Source of the DNA: Micrococcaceae bacterium
Lineage (GTDB): Bacteria; Actinomycetota; Actinomycetes; Actinomycetales; Micrococcaceae
Direction: 5' to 3'
Assembly: GCA_013393415.1 (NCBI GenBank)
Contig: JABXHI010000059.1
Location: 1-64,000, forward strand
DNA length: 64,000 nucleotides
The position numbers and the translations under genes were made by a program. This document shows, in pieces, positions 49,236-57,922 of this stretch. Under the pieces are notes generated by a model. The model did no database searches and was not told the origin of the DNA. It saw only the letters and a list, made by a program, of their open reading frames with translations. Each line of letters opens with the position of its first letter. The stretch's first letter is position 1.

Positions 49236-49277
49236 TCGTCTGCTGTTCATCGGCGTCACTCGCGGCTCTCAGTGTAT

Positions 49278-49304
49278 CGTCACGGCTATGCTATAGCCGT
49301 GACG
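49278..49304 (+). promoter_or_regulatory. Palindrome over -10 and start codon of hisC
   Basis: CGTCACGGCTAT (49278-49289) and ATAGCCGTGACG (49293-49304) are perfect 12-bp arms around GCT. The centre contains TATGCT (49287-49292), a good -10, and the right arm includes the GTG start at 49299, six bases after it. A protein bound here would block both polymerase and start site, so I read it as an operator for the histidine operon. Confidence 0.6.
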
Positions 49305-50414
49305 AATCAGCATGAACACGCGAACACTACAGCCCTTGAAGCTCTGCCACTTCGAGACAATCTGCGCGGACAATCACCCTATGGTGCACCGCAGCTTGAA
49401 GTGCAGCACCTTCTCAACACCAACGAGAACACTCACCCGGTGCCGCAGCGTGTTGCCGACGCCATAGGCACTGCCGTCCACGAGGCTGCTTCTTCGCTGA
49501 ACCGGTATCCGGACCGTGAATTCACTGAACTGCGGCAACGTTTAGCGGCATATGTCGGCCACGGCCTGACACAAGACAATATCTGGGCTGCCAACGGATC
49601 CAACGAGGTACTGCAGCAAGTTCTGCAAGCATTTGGCGGACCTGGTCGCAGGGTCTTGAGCTTTCCGCCGACCTACTCGATGTATCCGTTGTTGGCGTCG
49701 GGAACGAATACCGAATACATCAGTGGTCTCCGGGGCACAGATTTCACGCTAACGCCTAACTCTGCGGCTCAACAGGTCAAAGAAACCCAGCCGGATATCG
49801 TCTTTCTATGCTCACCAAATAATCCCACCGGTACCGCACTTGGTCTGGATGTGGTGGAAGCCGTCTATGAAGCTGGTCAAGAATTCAACACCATGGTTGT
49901 CGTTGATGAAGCATACGAAGAGTTCTCCTTGGATGGCACCCAATCAGCGCTGACATTATTGCCGGGTCGCGAACGGCTTATCATTTCACGCACCATGTCC
50001 AAAGCATTTGCACTCGCCGGGGCCCGGCTTGGATACCTCGCGACATCACCTCAGGTAACGGATGCATTGCGGCTCGTACGGCTCCCGTATCATTTATCAG
50101 CGATTACACAAGCAGCAGCCAATGCAGCACTCAAACATGTTGACGTGCTGCTCGGGACCGTCGATGAAATCAAATCTCAACGTGACCGCATCGTCGATGA
50201 GCTCCAGCAGATGGGCCTGAGCCCGGCAGTGTCGGATTCAAACTTCGTGTTTTTTGGCTGGTTCGAGGACGCCCATGCAGTTTGGCAAGGTCTCTTAGAT
50301 CGCGGAGTGTTAATCCGCGACGTAGGTATACCACACCACCTTCGTGTCACTGCCGGTACCGCAGAAGAAACGACCGCCTTTCTCGTTGCGCTGCGGGAAG
50401 TAATCGCCGCCTAG
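49299..50414 (+). CDS. hisC: Histidinol-phosphate aminotransferase
   Basis: The GTG at 49299 is chosen because the -10 lies six bases upstream; a GTG at 49272 is in frame. The 371-residue PLP enzyme has NTNENTHPVPQ, AANGSNEVLQQVLQAFGGPG, CSPNNPTGTAL, and the Lys motif ISRTMSKAFALAGARLGYLA. It transaminates imidazole-acetol phosphate. It leads hisC-hisB-hisH-(small protein)-hisA. Confidence 0.95.
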   Translation: MTNQHEHANTTALEALPLRDNLRGQSPYGAPQLEVQHLLNTNENTHPVPQRVADAIGTAVHEAASSLNRYPDREFTELRQRLAAYVGHGLTQDNIWAANGSNEVLQQVLQAFGGPGRRVLSFPPTYSMYPLLASGTNTEYISGLRGTDFTLTPNSAAQQVKETQPDIVFLCSPNNPTGTALGLDVVEAVYEAGQEFNTMVVVDEAYEEFSLDGTQSALTLLPGRERLIISRTMSKAFALAGARLGYLATSPQVTDALRLVRLPYHLSAITQAAANAALKHVDVLLGTVDEIKSQRDRIVDELQQMGLSPAVSDSNFVFFGWFEDAHAVWQGLLDRGVLIRDVGIPHHLRVTAGTAEETTAFLVALREVIAA

Positions 50415-50494
50415 AATAGCCTGCAACTACCGCGTACGAATTAGACTATGAATTTGCATACCAAAACCGCCGAATAAGGAGCTTCCTGACCTCA

Positions 50495-51112
50495 ATGGCA
50501 GCTGAACTGATCTCTGGTCGTAAAGCCTCGATGACACGAACGACGTCAGAATCTGATGTCTATGTCGAGCTTGACCTCGATGGCACCGGCACATCGGACA
50601 TTTCCACCGGAGTGCCGTTCTACGACCACATGCTTGATGCTCTAACGCGGCATTCTCTGATGGATCTGACCGTTCAGGCAACCGGGGACACGCACATCGA
50701 TGTCCACCACACTGTCGAAGACGTCGCGATCACCCTGGGCGAGGTATTCAAAGTCGCCCTCGGAGATAAGCGCGGCATTCGCCGCTATGGTGAGTCAACC
50801 ATCCCGATGGATGAAGCGCTCGCCCGCGCCGTGGTTGACCTGTCTGGCCGCCCATACTTTGTGCACGAAGGTGAGTCCGAAGCTCAGATCTACCATCTGA
50901 TTGGCGGACATTTTACCGGTGCGCTCACCCGGCATGTTTTCGAGTCATTTACTTTCCACTCCGCAATAAACGTGCACGTCGACTTGCTGCGTGGACGCGA
51001 TCCACACCACATTGTCGAAGTGCAGTTCAAGGCTCTTGCCAGAGCCCTGCGTCAAGCCATCGAACAAGACCCCAGAGTAGAAGGTATCCCGTCCACGAAG
51101 GGTGCGCTGTAG
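50495..51112 (+). CDS. hisB: Imidazoleglycerol-phosphate dehydratase
   Basis: The 205-residue enzyme carries [16 protein letters not shown] and [12 protein letters not shown], and a matching second half ([33 protein letters not shown]), the manganese-binding His pattern. AAGGAG is 13 bases from the ATG; an in-frame CTG at 50486 is closer, so the start is unsure by three codons. Its TAG stop overlaps the hisH GTG by one base. Confidence 0.95.
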   Translation: MAAELISGRKASMTRTTSESDVYVELDLDGTGTSDISTGVPFYDHMLDALTRHSLMDLTVQATGDTHIDVHHTVEDVAITLGEVFKVALGDKRGIRRYGESTIPMDEALARAVVDLSGRPYFVHEGESEAQIYHLIGGHFTGALTRHVFESFTFHSAINVHVDLLRGRDPHHIVEVQFKALARALRQAIEQDPRVEGIPSTKGAL

Positions 51113-51750
51113 TGACCAAAGACAATCCAACCGTTGCCATTGCTGACTATGGCATCGGCAATCTGGGTTCTCTGGTTAATGCACTGCAACACCAGGGGGC
51201 ACGTGTCGTCGTGACTGCTGACGGCAAAGAACTCGTCGAAGCCGACGGGATGGTCCTACCAGGAAATGGTGCGTTTGCTGCGTGTAAAACGGCCATGGAA
51301 AACCTTAGTATCCCGCGCTGGGTGGGCCAGCGCGTGGCAGGTGGGCGTCCAGTCTTGGCGGTGTGTATAGGACACCAAATGTTATTTGAGGCATCGACAG
51401 AATTCGGCGCCCATGAAGGTATGGGCGAATGGCCAGGGACCGCAGAAAAATTGCGTTCTAAAACCGTGCCGCATCTGGGGTGGAGCGAAGTTCGTCCGGC
51501 CCACGACAGCCACCTGTTTGCAGGAATTGAAGACGAACGCTTTTATTTCGCCCACTCCTACGCCGTGCTGGATTGGAACTTCACGCAAGAAAATGAGTCG
51601 ATGTTCCCACCCCAAGTGTCTTGGGCAAGCTACGGTGGGGACTTCATAGCTGCAGTCGAGAACGGTCCGCTAACCGGCGTACAGTTTCACCCAGAACTCT
51701 CGGGTACTGCGGGTCTGACACTGCTCAACAACTGGTTAGGAACGTTATAG
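51112..51750 (+). CDS. hisH: Imidazole glycerol phosphate synthase glutaminase subunit
   Basis: The 212-residue class I amidotransferase has IADYGIGNLGSLVNAL, the oxyanion motif LPGNGAF, the nucleophile Cys in LAVCIGHQMLF, and the His/Glu pair near VQFHPEL. It passes ammonia to HisF. hisF is not in the window. Confidence 0.95.
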   Translation: MTKDNPTVAIADYGIGNLGSLVNALQHQGARVVVTADGKELVEADGMVLPGNGAFAACKTAMENLSIPRWVGQRVAGGRPVLAVCIGHQMLFEASTEFGAHEGMGEWPGTAEKLRSKTVPHLGWSEVRPAHDSHLFAGIEDERFYFAHSYAVLDWNFTQENESMFPPQVSWASYGGDFIAAVENGPLTGVQFHPELSGTAGLTLLNNWLGTL

Positions 51751-51915
51751 ATGCCTTGGTGGTCCACCCTGCTGCTGGCACTCGGCGGTATTTTACTTGG
51801 GGGTGCCTGGTCCCTGCATCGTCAAAAGGCGCCCATTTGGGTGCGAATTACCTTCGTGATCTTGGCTGCACTGGCAATTATCGCCGCATTCTTTACCGTC
51901 CCATGGGCTGACTAA
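51751..51915 (+). CDS. 54-residue two-helix membrane protein in the his operon
   Basis: The ATG at 51751 directly follows the hisH stop, and TAA ends at 51915, 14 bases before hisA. The product [20 protein letters not shown]... has two membrane helices with a short basic loop ([10 protein letters not shown]) between. Similar small proteins sit at this point in related Micrococcales. Its role is unknown. Confidence 0.65.
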   Translation: MPWWSTLLLALGGILLGGAWSLHRQKAPIWVRITFVILAALAIIAAFFTVPWAD

Positions 51916-51929
51916 CACACTGGAGAAAC

Positions 51930-52676
51930 ATGACCTCACCACTCGAACTTTTACCCGCCGTCGATGTACAGGACGGCCAAGCGGTCCGACTCGTACAAGG
52001 CGAATACGGCACTGCCACCAATTACGGTGACCCATTTGATGCGGCGATCGGTTGGCAACAGGCAGGGGCCGAATGGTTGCATCTCGTCGACCTCGACGCA
52101 GCCTTTGGTCACGGGAACAATCGCGACATTATCCGTCGGATTACCGAAGAACTCGGCATCAAAATTGAACTGTCAGGTGGGCTACGTGACGATGCATCCC
52201 TAGAGGAAGCCCTGTCGATGGGTGCGACCCGCGTGAACCTCGGCACCGCAGCACTCGAAAATCCTGAATGGACCGCAAGCGTCATTGACAAGTATGGCGA
52301 TAAAATCGCGGTGGGTCTTGACGTGCGGGGCCAAAAACTTGCAACCCGTGGATGGGTTGAAGAAGGCGGGAACCTGTGGGACGTGCTAGCGCAGCTGGAA
52401 GAAGCTGGCTGTGCCCGGTATGTAGTCACAGATATCACCAAAGATGGCACACTGACCGGCCCAAATACTGAGCTGCTCGGCCAGATTGCTGAACATACCG
52501 GCAAACCGGTTATAGCTTCGGGTGGTATTTCTACCCTCGAAGATATTGCAACGTTGGCAAGCATGGTTGACCGGGGCATTGAAGGTGCAATCATCGGTAA
52601 AGCACTCTATGCGGGACAATTCACGCTGCAGCAGGCACTGCATGTTGCAGCGGGAGCTTCGGTGAAAGACGTTTAG
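51930..52676 (+). CDS. priA: HisA / PriA isomerase
   Basis: The 248-residue TIM barrel opens [19 protein letters not shown], has [31 protein letters not shown] and [10 protein letters not shown]. It isomerises ProFAR in histidine synthesis. Actinobacterial members are often the dual-substrate PriA that also serves tryptophan synthesis; no trpF is in view, but the distinction cannot be proven here. Confidence 0.92.
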   Translation: MTSPLELLPAVDVQDGQAVRLVQGEYGTATNYGDPFDAAIGWQQAGAEWLHLVDLDAAFGHGNNRDIIRRITEELGIKIELSGGLRDDASLEEALSMGATRVNLGTAALENPEWTASVIDKYGDKIAVGLDVRGQKLATRGWVEEGGNLWDVLAQLEEAGCARYVVTDITKDGTLTGPNTELLGQIAEHTGKPVIASGGISTLEDIATLASMVDRGIEGAIIGKALYAGQFTLQQALHVAAGASVKDV

Positions 52677-52683
52677 ATCCACG

Positions 52684-53607
52684 ATGCAGGAAAACCCCCA
52701 GCTGCCAGGCCACATTCAAGCAGCAATTGATCGCAACCTCTCCCGACAACACCGTGATGCCTTCGGGCGGCCAACAGACTCGGCGGGGACCGCCTGGGAA
52801 GGGCGCGATCTGTCCGGTACGGGCATCGATGGCTCATCGAACCCGCTGCACGCCTTCGACACGGATGACGGATTAGAAGATGAAGCATGGACAAAAGTTC
52901 GCCAGGATCTCATTGACGGCAATGCCGATGAAAAAGACGTGTTCAAAGTCTTAGAGAACATCAGGGTGTTTGCAGCAGTGGTCCCGACCGTTGCAGAAAC
53001 AACGTCCCATACCCACCACGACGAGCACGGCCATGCGCACACCATCGAATCTGATAAAGAATCCGATGTTGCGCTGGTATCGTTGAAATCCGCTGACGGA
53101 CGCGGGACGTTGCCCGTGTTTACGTCTATTCCCAAACTCACGGCTTGGCACAAAGATGCCCGTCCAGTGGCAGTATGGATGCCGCGTGCTTGTCTCAGTG
53201 CGGTCGATGAGGGCAACGAGCTCGTGGTGATCGACCCGGGCGCCCACGTCACCTATGTGGTGCGGCGGCCCGAAGTTTACGCCCTGGCACAACAAAAAGA
53301 CTGGACCCCCTCATATGAGGATGTCCAGATCGCCCGGGAGCTTTCCACGCTGACAGATCTCGTTCCGGGCCTTAAACAACTCGCGATGGCCCCGGGCCGT
53401 GGTGTGGCAACGCAAACATCCTACGGTACCGTGATTGCCGGTGGGGGAGCAGGACCAGAACTTGCCCTCGTCGCGACACCACATGATCCGACCGATGCGG
53501 TAGGCAATAAGCTCATGTTGTCGACACTGCAGTCTCTGATTGCCGATCAGGAACTGCTTGCGCACCGAGCCGATACGGTAGAAATCGTGCTCGGCGCCGC
53601 GAGCTAG
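52684..53607 (+). CDS. SseB-family protein with a His-rich insert
   Basis: The 307-residue protein has the SseB N-domain (VALVSLKSADGRGTLPVFTSIPKLTAW; ARPVAVWMPRACLSA) and C-domain. Between the first helix and strand lies HTHHDEHGHAHT (about residues 108-119), rich in His. It follows hisA by seven bases, as in relatives, where infC-rpmI-rplT usually comes next; here the gene order breaks off. Its function is unclear. Confidence 0.8.
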   Translation: MQENPQLPGHIQAAIDRNLSRQHRDAFGRPTDSAGTAWEGRDLSGTGIDGSSNPLHAFDTDDGLEDEAWTKVRQDLIDGNADEKDVFKVLENIRVFAAVVPTVAETTSHTHHDEHGHAHTIESDKESDVALVSLKSADGRGTLPVFTSIPKLTAWHKDARPVAVWMPRACLSAVDEGNELVVIDPGAHVTYVVRRPEVYALAQQKDWTPSYEDVQIARELSTLTDLVPGLKQLAMAPGRGVATQTSYGTVIAGGGAGPELALVATPHDPTDAVGNKLMLSTLQSLIADQELLAHRADTVEIVLGAAS

Positions 53608-54093
53608 TTACTCTTCGGTGACCTCGTCAAGGTTCGCTGCGACCTGGCCAAAAGTCTGGTGCACCATGGCCAACTGTTCGTCAGAGACCGCGTCGGTAAA
53701 CAGATTTTTCACACCCTTTGCGTGGATGACTGAAGCGCGACGAAACATCGTGCGACCTTCTGGTGTCAGCTCTGCCTGCCATGCACGGCCGTCTTGTGGG
53801 CATTTCACCTTTTTTACCAGCCCGCGTTCGGACAGCACTTTGACCTGATAGGTCAACCGCGACGGTGAAAAGACGATCGCGTCAGCAAGCTGACCCATCC
53901 GCATCTGACCCTCAGGCGCCTCGGACAGCAGGAGCAGCATGTTATATTCACTCAGCGTGAGACCCAAGCGCTGTTTGAGTCGTTTCTCTAAACGATCGAG
54001 TAACCGTGCGGTCGTTTCAAAATAGACGCGGAAGCCCGGGCCGAGTGGTTGCTGCAGCTGTTCAGGCGTCAAATCCGTTGAGGAGTTGGTCAA
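53608..54093 (-). CDS. MarR-family transcription regulator
   Basis: TTG at 54093 has a near-complete ribosome binding site (GGAGGTGAT) upstream. The 161-residue winged-helix protein has RLKQRLGLTLSEYNMLLLLSEAPEG, MGQLADAIVFSPSRLTYQVKVL and GLVKKVKCPQDGRAWQAELT. Its first 32 bases overlap the end of the FMN reductase gene, so the two are co-expressed. It probably binds the repeats near 56 kb. Confidence 0.9.
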   Translation of the reverse strand: MTNSSTDLTPEQLQQPLGPGFRVYFETTARLLDRLEKRLKQRLGLTLSEYNMLLLLSEAPEGQMRMGQLADAIVFSPSRLTYQVKVLSERGLVKKVKCPQDGRAWQAELTPEGRTMFRRASVIHAKGVKNLFTDAVSDEQLAMVHQTFGQVAANLDEVTEE

Positions 54094-54757
54094 AGGGAAT
54101 CACCTCCAATTCCTTTGGTTGGGGGCTCGCGCGTCGCGGACGCGCCTCAAGACGGGCAACTACATCCGCCAGGTCGTCACCCGCACGCTGGATACGACGA
54201 CTCAAATACGCCACATTCGAGTGGTGGTCATCGCCGACGGCGCCTCCCGCGGCACCCCAATCCTCAGTTGCAGCATAGACGCCGGTGGGCATCACCCGCA
54301 TCCGCAGATACGAGAAGAGCGGACGCATGGAATTATCAATGACTAAAGAATGGCGCGGACTACCGCCCGTCGAACCAAGTTGGATGGGCACGCCGGTGAG
54401 CGCCTCGTTGTCTACCAAATCCCAGAAGGATTTAAACAGACCCGAATAGGATGCTTTGAACACCGGAGACACCGTGATGATCCCGTCGGCTTGTTCAACC
54501 TCATTGATCATTTCGTTCAGCTGTTCGGAGCGGCTAAACGTGACCATCGAATCCGCGATGTCAGTTGCGACGTCACGCAGTTCAAAGTGGTGCATTTCGG
54601 GGCGAAAGCCCCGTGCCGACAACGTATCCGCTGTTGCCTCTCCCAACTGTTTTGCCAGCATGGAGGTTGAACTCGGGTCGCTCAATCCGGCAGCGATGAC
54701 CGCAATATGTCGGGTGTCCGGAGTAAACGGATCCGTCGCTTCGAATGCTGTTTCCAT
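54062..54757 (-). CDS. NADPH-dependent FMN reductase, CE1759-like
   Basis: The 231-residue flavodoxin-fold protein has AAGLSDPSSTSMLAKQL at the FMN phosphate loop, ITVSPVFKASYSGLFKSFWD, and LGSTGGSPRHSLVID. It matches the reductase partner of the CE1758/CE1759 luciferase-like duo of Corynebacterium and would supply reduced FMN to the adjacent monooxygenase. Confidence 0.85.
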   Translation of the reverse strand: METAFEATDPFTPDTRHIAVIAAGLSDPSSTSMLAKQLGEATADTLSARGFRPEMHHFELRDVATDIADSMVTFSRSEQLNEMINEVEQADGIITVSPVFKASYSGLFKSFWDLVDNEALTGVPIQLGSTGGSPRHSLVIDNSMRPLFSYLRMRVMPTGVYAATEDWGAAGGAVGDDHHSNVAYLSRRIQRAGDDLADVVARLEARPRRASPQPKELEVIPFDQLLNGFDA

Positions 54758-54809
54758 ATCAATCCTTCGTCATTGCCGATATGCCATCCTACTGGGTTGC
54801 AGCAGATTG

Positions 54810-55967
54810 TTACTTTTGGGCTTCCGTTGCCTCCTGGCGTTCCTGGTATGCCTGTGAGCCTTCGCCGCCACCGGCGATGGGAGCACGGCCCGCTGCCTGA
54901 CGTTCTTTCAGGAATTGATGGGTCGGTGCGTCTGGCACGTCATCTGGACGACCTTTCGCGAACTCTTTGCGTAGTGCGGGCAAGACCTTCTCGCCGAAGA
55001 GGTCGATCTGCTCCAAGACCGTCTTTGTCGGCAGACCAGCATGGTCGATCAAGAACATTTGACGCTGGTAGTCACCTACCCACTGTCGAAATTCCAGGGT
55101 GCGTTCGATAACTTGCTCCGGCGAGCCAACCGTCAGTGGCGTCATCTTTGTGAAGTCTTCCATTGATGGGCCGTGACCGTAGACCGGCGCGTTATCGAAA
55201 TACGGACGGAATTCGTCCCACGCGTCCTGGGATTTTTCGCGCATAAAGGTCTGCCCGCCCAGCGCAACATATGCCTGGTGGGCTTTGCCGTGGCCGTAGT
55301 ACTCGTAGCGCTGACGGTATAAGCGAACCATCTGGATAACGTGTTCTTTGTTCCAGAAAATATTGTTGTGGAAGAAACCGTCGCCGTAATATGCCGCCTG
55401 CTCGGCGATTTCCGGTGAGCGAATGGAACCATGCCACACAAACGGTGGGACGTCATCCAGGGGCCGAGGCGTCGAGGTGAACTGTTGCAATGCAGTACGA
55501 AAGCGCCCTTCCCAATCGACGTCGATCTCCCGCCACAGACGGTACAACAAGTTGTAGTTCTCTACTGCCAACGGGATGCCCTGCCGAATATCTTTGCCGA
55601 ACCATGGGTAGACCGGCCCGGTGTTGCCACGACCCATGGCCAAATCCATGCGACCATCAGCAAGGTGCTGTAGGTAGGCATAGTCTTCGGCCAACCGGAC
55701 CGGGTCCATGGTCGTGATCAGTGTCGTGGACGTCGACAGAATGAGATTTTGGGTTTGGGCTGCGAGGTACGATAGGAGCACCGGGGGGTTCCCGGGTGCG
55801 ACAAACGGCGGGTTGTGGTGCTGGCCGGTCGAAAATACTTCAAATCCAGCTTGTTCGGCATGCTTAGCAATTTTGACAGTGTCTTTGATGCGTTGATTTT
55901 CAGATGGTGCCTGTCCAGTATGGGGATCTGGTGTGATGTCACCAATCGTGAATATACCGAATTGCAT
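54810..55967 (-). CDS. Luciferase-like (LLM) flavin monooxygenase, CE1758-like
   Basis: The 385-residue protein has FSTGQHHNPPFVAPGNPPVLL, the family motif DLAMGRGNTGPVYPWFGKD, and the substrate-pocket region VWHGSIRSPEIAEQAAYYGDG. TAGGAG precedes the ATG. With the downstream FMN reductase it forms a two-component monooxygenase; the substrate is unknown. Confidence 0.88.
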   Translation of the reverse strand: MQFGIFTIGDITPDPHTGQAPSENQRIKDTVKIAKHAEQAGFEVFSTGQHHNPPFVAPGNPPVLLSYLAAQTQNLILSTSTTLITTMDPVRLAEDYAYLQHLADGRMDLAMGRGNTGPVYPWFGKDIRQGIPLAVENYNLLYRLWREIDVDWEGRFRTALQQFTSTPRPLDDVPPFVWHGSIRSPEIAEQAAYYGDGFFHNNIFWNKEHVIQMVRLYRQRYEYYGHGKAHQAYVALGGQTFMREKSQDAWDEFRPYFDNAPVYGHGPSMEDFTKMTPLTVGSPEQVIERTLEFRQWVGDYQRQMFLIDHAGLPTKTVLEQIDLFGEKVLPALRKEFAKGRPDDVPDAPTHQFLKERQAAGRAPIAGGGEGSQAYQERQEATEAQK

Positions 55968-55988
55968 GGATGCTCCTAAGGAAGACTG

Positions 55989-56001
55989 TTCAAAATCTGA
56001 A
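55989..56001. promoter_or_regulatory. Operator-like repeat 2 (downstream of -10)
   Basis: TTCA-AAATC-TGAA, sharing its half-sites with repeat 1. Confidence 0.55.
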
Positions 56002-56009
56002 GTACCCTT

Positions 56010-56038
56010 AGCGTAGCGTACAATGAAAAGTATTTCAA
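56010..56038 (-). promoter_or_regulatory. Promoter of the LLM/FMN reductase/marR operon
   Basis: On the minus strand TTGAAA (56038-56033) and TACGCT (56015-56010) are separated by exactly 17 bases, a good -35/-10 pair. Confidence 0.7.
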
Positions 56039-56048
56039 ATCTGAAATA
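56031..56048. promoter_or_regulatory. Operator-like repeat 1 (over the -35)
   Basis: TATTTCA-AATC-TGAAATA is a perfect inverted repeat that overlaps the -35 of the LLM promoter, as expected for a MarR operator. Confidence 0.65.
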
Positions 56049-56115
56049 TATTTGGTGGGTTTCTGCATTTCAGCGCCATTGCCAATGTTCTCCATCAGAA
56101 ATGGCCTTCACACAC

Positions 56116-56121
56116 TAAGCT
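56116..56121 (+). promoter_or_regulatory. -10 element for leaderless NUDIX gene
   Basis: TAAGCT ends seven bases before the ATG at 56129; no ribosome binding site is present. Confidence 0.45.
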
Positions 56122-56128
56122 AGATGCC

Positions 56129-56575
56129 ATGCAAACGACTATGCCCGAGCCCGTTGTTGTGGGCGCAGCCATTCTCGATGACGCGACTGACCCAACCCAC
56201 ATGTTGGTAGCGCGACGCAAAGCCCCAAAATCCCTGGCAGGGTATTGGGAGTTTCCCGGTGGCAAAGTGGAGCCCGATGAATCCCTGACAGACGGGCTGC
56301 TGCGCGAGATTCGTGAAGAATTGGGTGTGGATATTCAAATCCTCGACCTGATCGTGGCGCCCGAAGAGGCTGGCTGGCAACTCGATAATGGTATGCGAAT
56401 GCACGTCTACACCGCAGTCGTTACTTCCGGTGTGCCTCGACCGCTGATCGAACATGATCGTCTCGAGTGGGCGCAGCTCACAGCGGCAGCGATGCAATCG
56501 CTGGAATGGATCCCCGCAGATCTGCCCATTGTCGATGCAATACTGAAACAGCTCGGCGGTAGCTTAGCGCGATGA
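56129..56575 (+). CDS. NUDIX hydrolase, MutT-like (8-oxo-dGTP pyrophosphatase type)
   Basis: The 148-residue protein has GYWEFPGGKVEPDESLTDGL and REIREELG, the complete Nudix box G-x5-E-x7-REUxEExGU. Length and the WEFPGGK context match MutT-type nucleotide-pool cleaners. It ends with a 12-base convergent overlap with the CitE-type gene. Confidence 0.88.
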   Translation: MQTTMPEPVVVGAAILDDATDPTHMLVARRKAPKSLAGYWEFPGGKVEPDESLTDGLLREIREELGVDIQILDLIVAPEEAGWQLDNGMRMHVYTAVVTSGVPRPLIEHDRLEWAQLTAAAMQSLEWIPADLPIVDAILKQLGGSLAR

Positions 56576-57418
56576 TCGGGCGAGTTTCTGGGCACGTTCG
56601 ACCACGATCTTTGCGTGGGCAATGAGGGGCCCGTCGACCATTGAGCCGCGGAACTGAAATACACCCCCGTGATTGTCCACCTCGGTCAGCAGGGCCTGAG
56701 CGTAGTCGAGCTCTTGTGGTGTTGGTGTATAAGCCTCCCGGACAACAGCCACCTGGGCTGGATGAATACACGCTTTTGCACTCCAACCGGTTGCGACCGC
56801 ATCTTGTGCTTCAGCAACGAGCTGTTCTGTGGGCGACAAATCCGTATGGATCGTATCAATGCTCGCTTTACCAGCTGCTGCGGCAGCCAAGAGCACTTGG
56901 GCCCGGGCAAAGCGGGGGACATCACGATACGTGCCGTCGGAAAACCTCGATGATGAGCCGCCCGTGGATGCCATCAGGTCCTCAGAGCCCCACATTAACG
57001 CGGTTACTGCCGGGTGCTGAGCAATACGGGCAGCTTCAAGCACTCCGGCGGCTGTCTCACACAAGACGATGAGCCCAACGCCTTCGAGTGCCTTGGCAAC
57101 TTCATCCACGCCCTGATGACTTTCGACTTTGGGCACCATGACGTGTCGGACCGCTGTGTTGGATAACAGTGCGACGTCCTCCGTGAAGTCGTGGTCTTCG
57201 ACCGGATTGATACGTACGACAGTTCGGGCAGCCGAGGCGTCATCCATGGCTGCAAGGTGCTTGGCCAATGCCTCACGTGCGGCCGGACGATCCTGCACAG
57301 CAACGGCATCTTCTAGATCAATGATGATCGCATCGGATCGTTCGAGTGCTTTGGCATAACGTTCTGGACGATCAGCAGGTACAAACAGCAGTGCTGGTCC
57401 AAGATCGAAGGTGGTCAT
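56564..57418 (-). CDS. CitE-type CoA ester lyase (HpcH/HpaI family)
   Basis: The 284-residue TIM barrel has ALLFVPADRPERYAKALERSDAIIIDLEDAV with the metal Asp/Glu, MVPKVES, LCETAAGVL, and LMWGSEDLMA. It ends the operon, starting in an ATGA overlap with the MaoC gene. M. tuberculosis Rv2498c holds the same position and lyses beta-hydroxyacyl-CoA; by position this one probably acts on a leucine-derived CoA ester. Confidence 0.88.
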   Translation of the reverse strand: MTTFDLGPALLFVPADRPERYAKALERSDAIIIDLEDAVAVQDRPAAREALAKHLAAMDDASAARTVVRINPVEDHDFTEDVALLSNTAVRHVMVPKVESHQGVDEVAKALEGVGLIVLCETAAGVLEAARIAQHPAVTALMWGSEDLMASTGGSSSRFSDGTYRDVPRFARAQVLLAAAAAGKASIDTIHTDLSPTEQLVAEAQDAVATGWSAKACIHPAQVAVVREAYTPTPQELDYAQALLTEVDNHGGVFQFRGSMVDGPLIAHAKIVVERAQKLARSSR

Positions 57419-57915
57419 GCGGTGGCCTCTCGGTGTTTCGTTTCAGATTCCCAAAGCAAGGTGGAGCGGCTACATTCGGCCACGACGTCGCCGTGTTGGT
57501 TCCGGCCGATGTGGCGGAATGAGACGATGCCCTGGCCCGGCCGTGACGAGGAAAGGCGCTTATCGATAATCTCGGTTTCCGTGTACAACGTGTCACCGTG
57601 GTAGAGCGGTTTGGGAAACTTGACCGCCTCAAAACCAAGATTCGCCACGATGGTGCCTTGTGTCAGTTGAGCAACTGAGGCTCCAACAATCGTAGATAGC
57701 GTGAACATGGAATTGACCAGCGGTTGGCCAAACTCCTGCTGAGAGGACCAGTGTGCGTCCAAGTGCAAGGACTGCATGTTCATGGTCAGCGTCGTGAATC
57801 CGACGTTGTCGGACTCGGTCACGGTGCGGCCGGGCGCGTGCTGATAGATGGCTCCGACCTCGATTTCATCAAAGTACAGTCCGCGTTGCACAATGATTTT
57901 TGGGTTGTCTGGCAT
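57415..57915 (-). CDS. MaoC-family hydratase (Rv2499c-like)
   Basis: ATG 57915 has AGGAA before it, deciding it over a longer frame to 58017. The 166-residue hot-dog-fold protein has RTVTESDNVGFTTLTMNMQ and LHLDAHWSSQQEFGQPLVNSM. It probably hydrates an enoyl-CoA (methylglutaconyl-CoA in a leucine route). It lies seven bases after the dehydrogenase gene. Confidence 0.87.
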   Translation of the reverse strand: MPDNPKIIVQRGLYFDEIEVGAIYQHAPGRTVTESDNVGFTTLTMNMQSLHLDAHWSSQQEFGQPLVNSMFTLSTIVGASVAQLTQGTIVANLGFEAVKFPKPLYHGDTLYTETEIIDKRLSSSRPGQGIVSFRHIGRNQHGDVVAECSRSTLLWESETKHREATA

Positions 57916-57922
57916 ATCGTTC

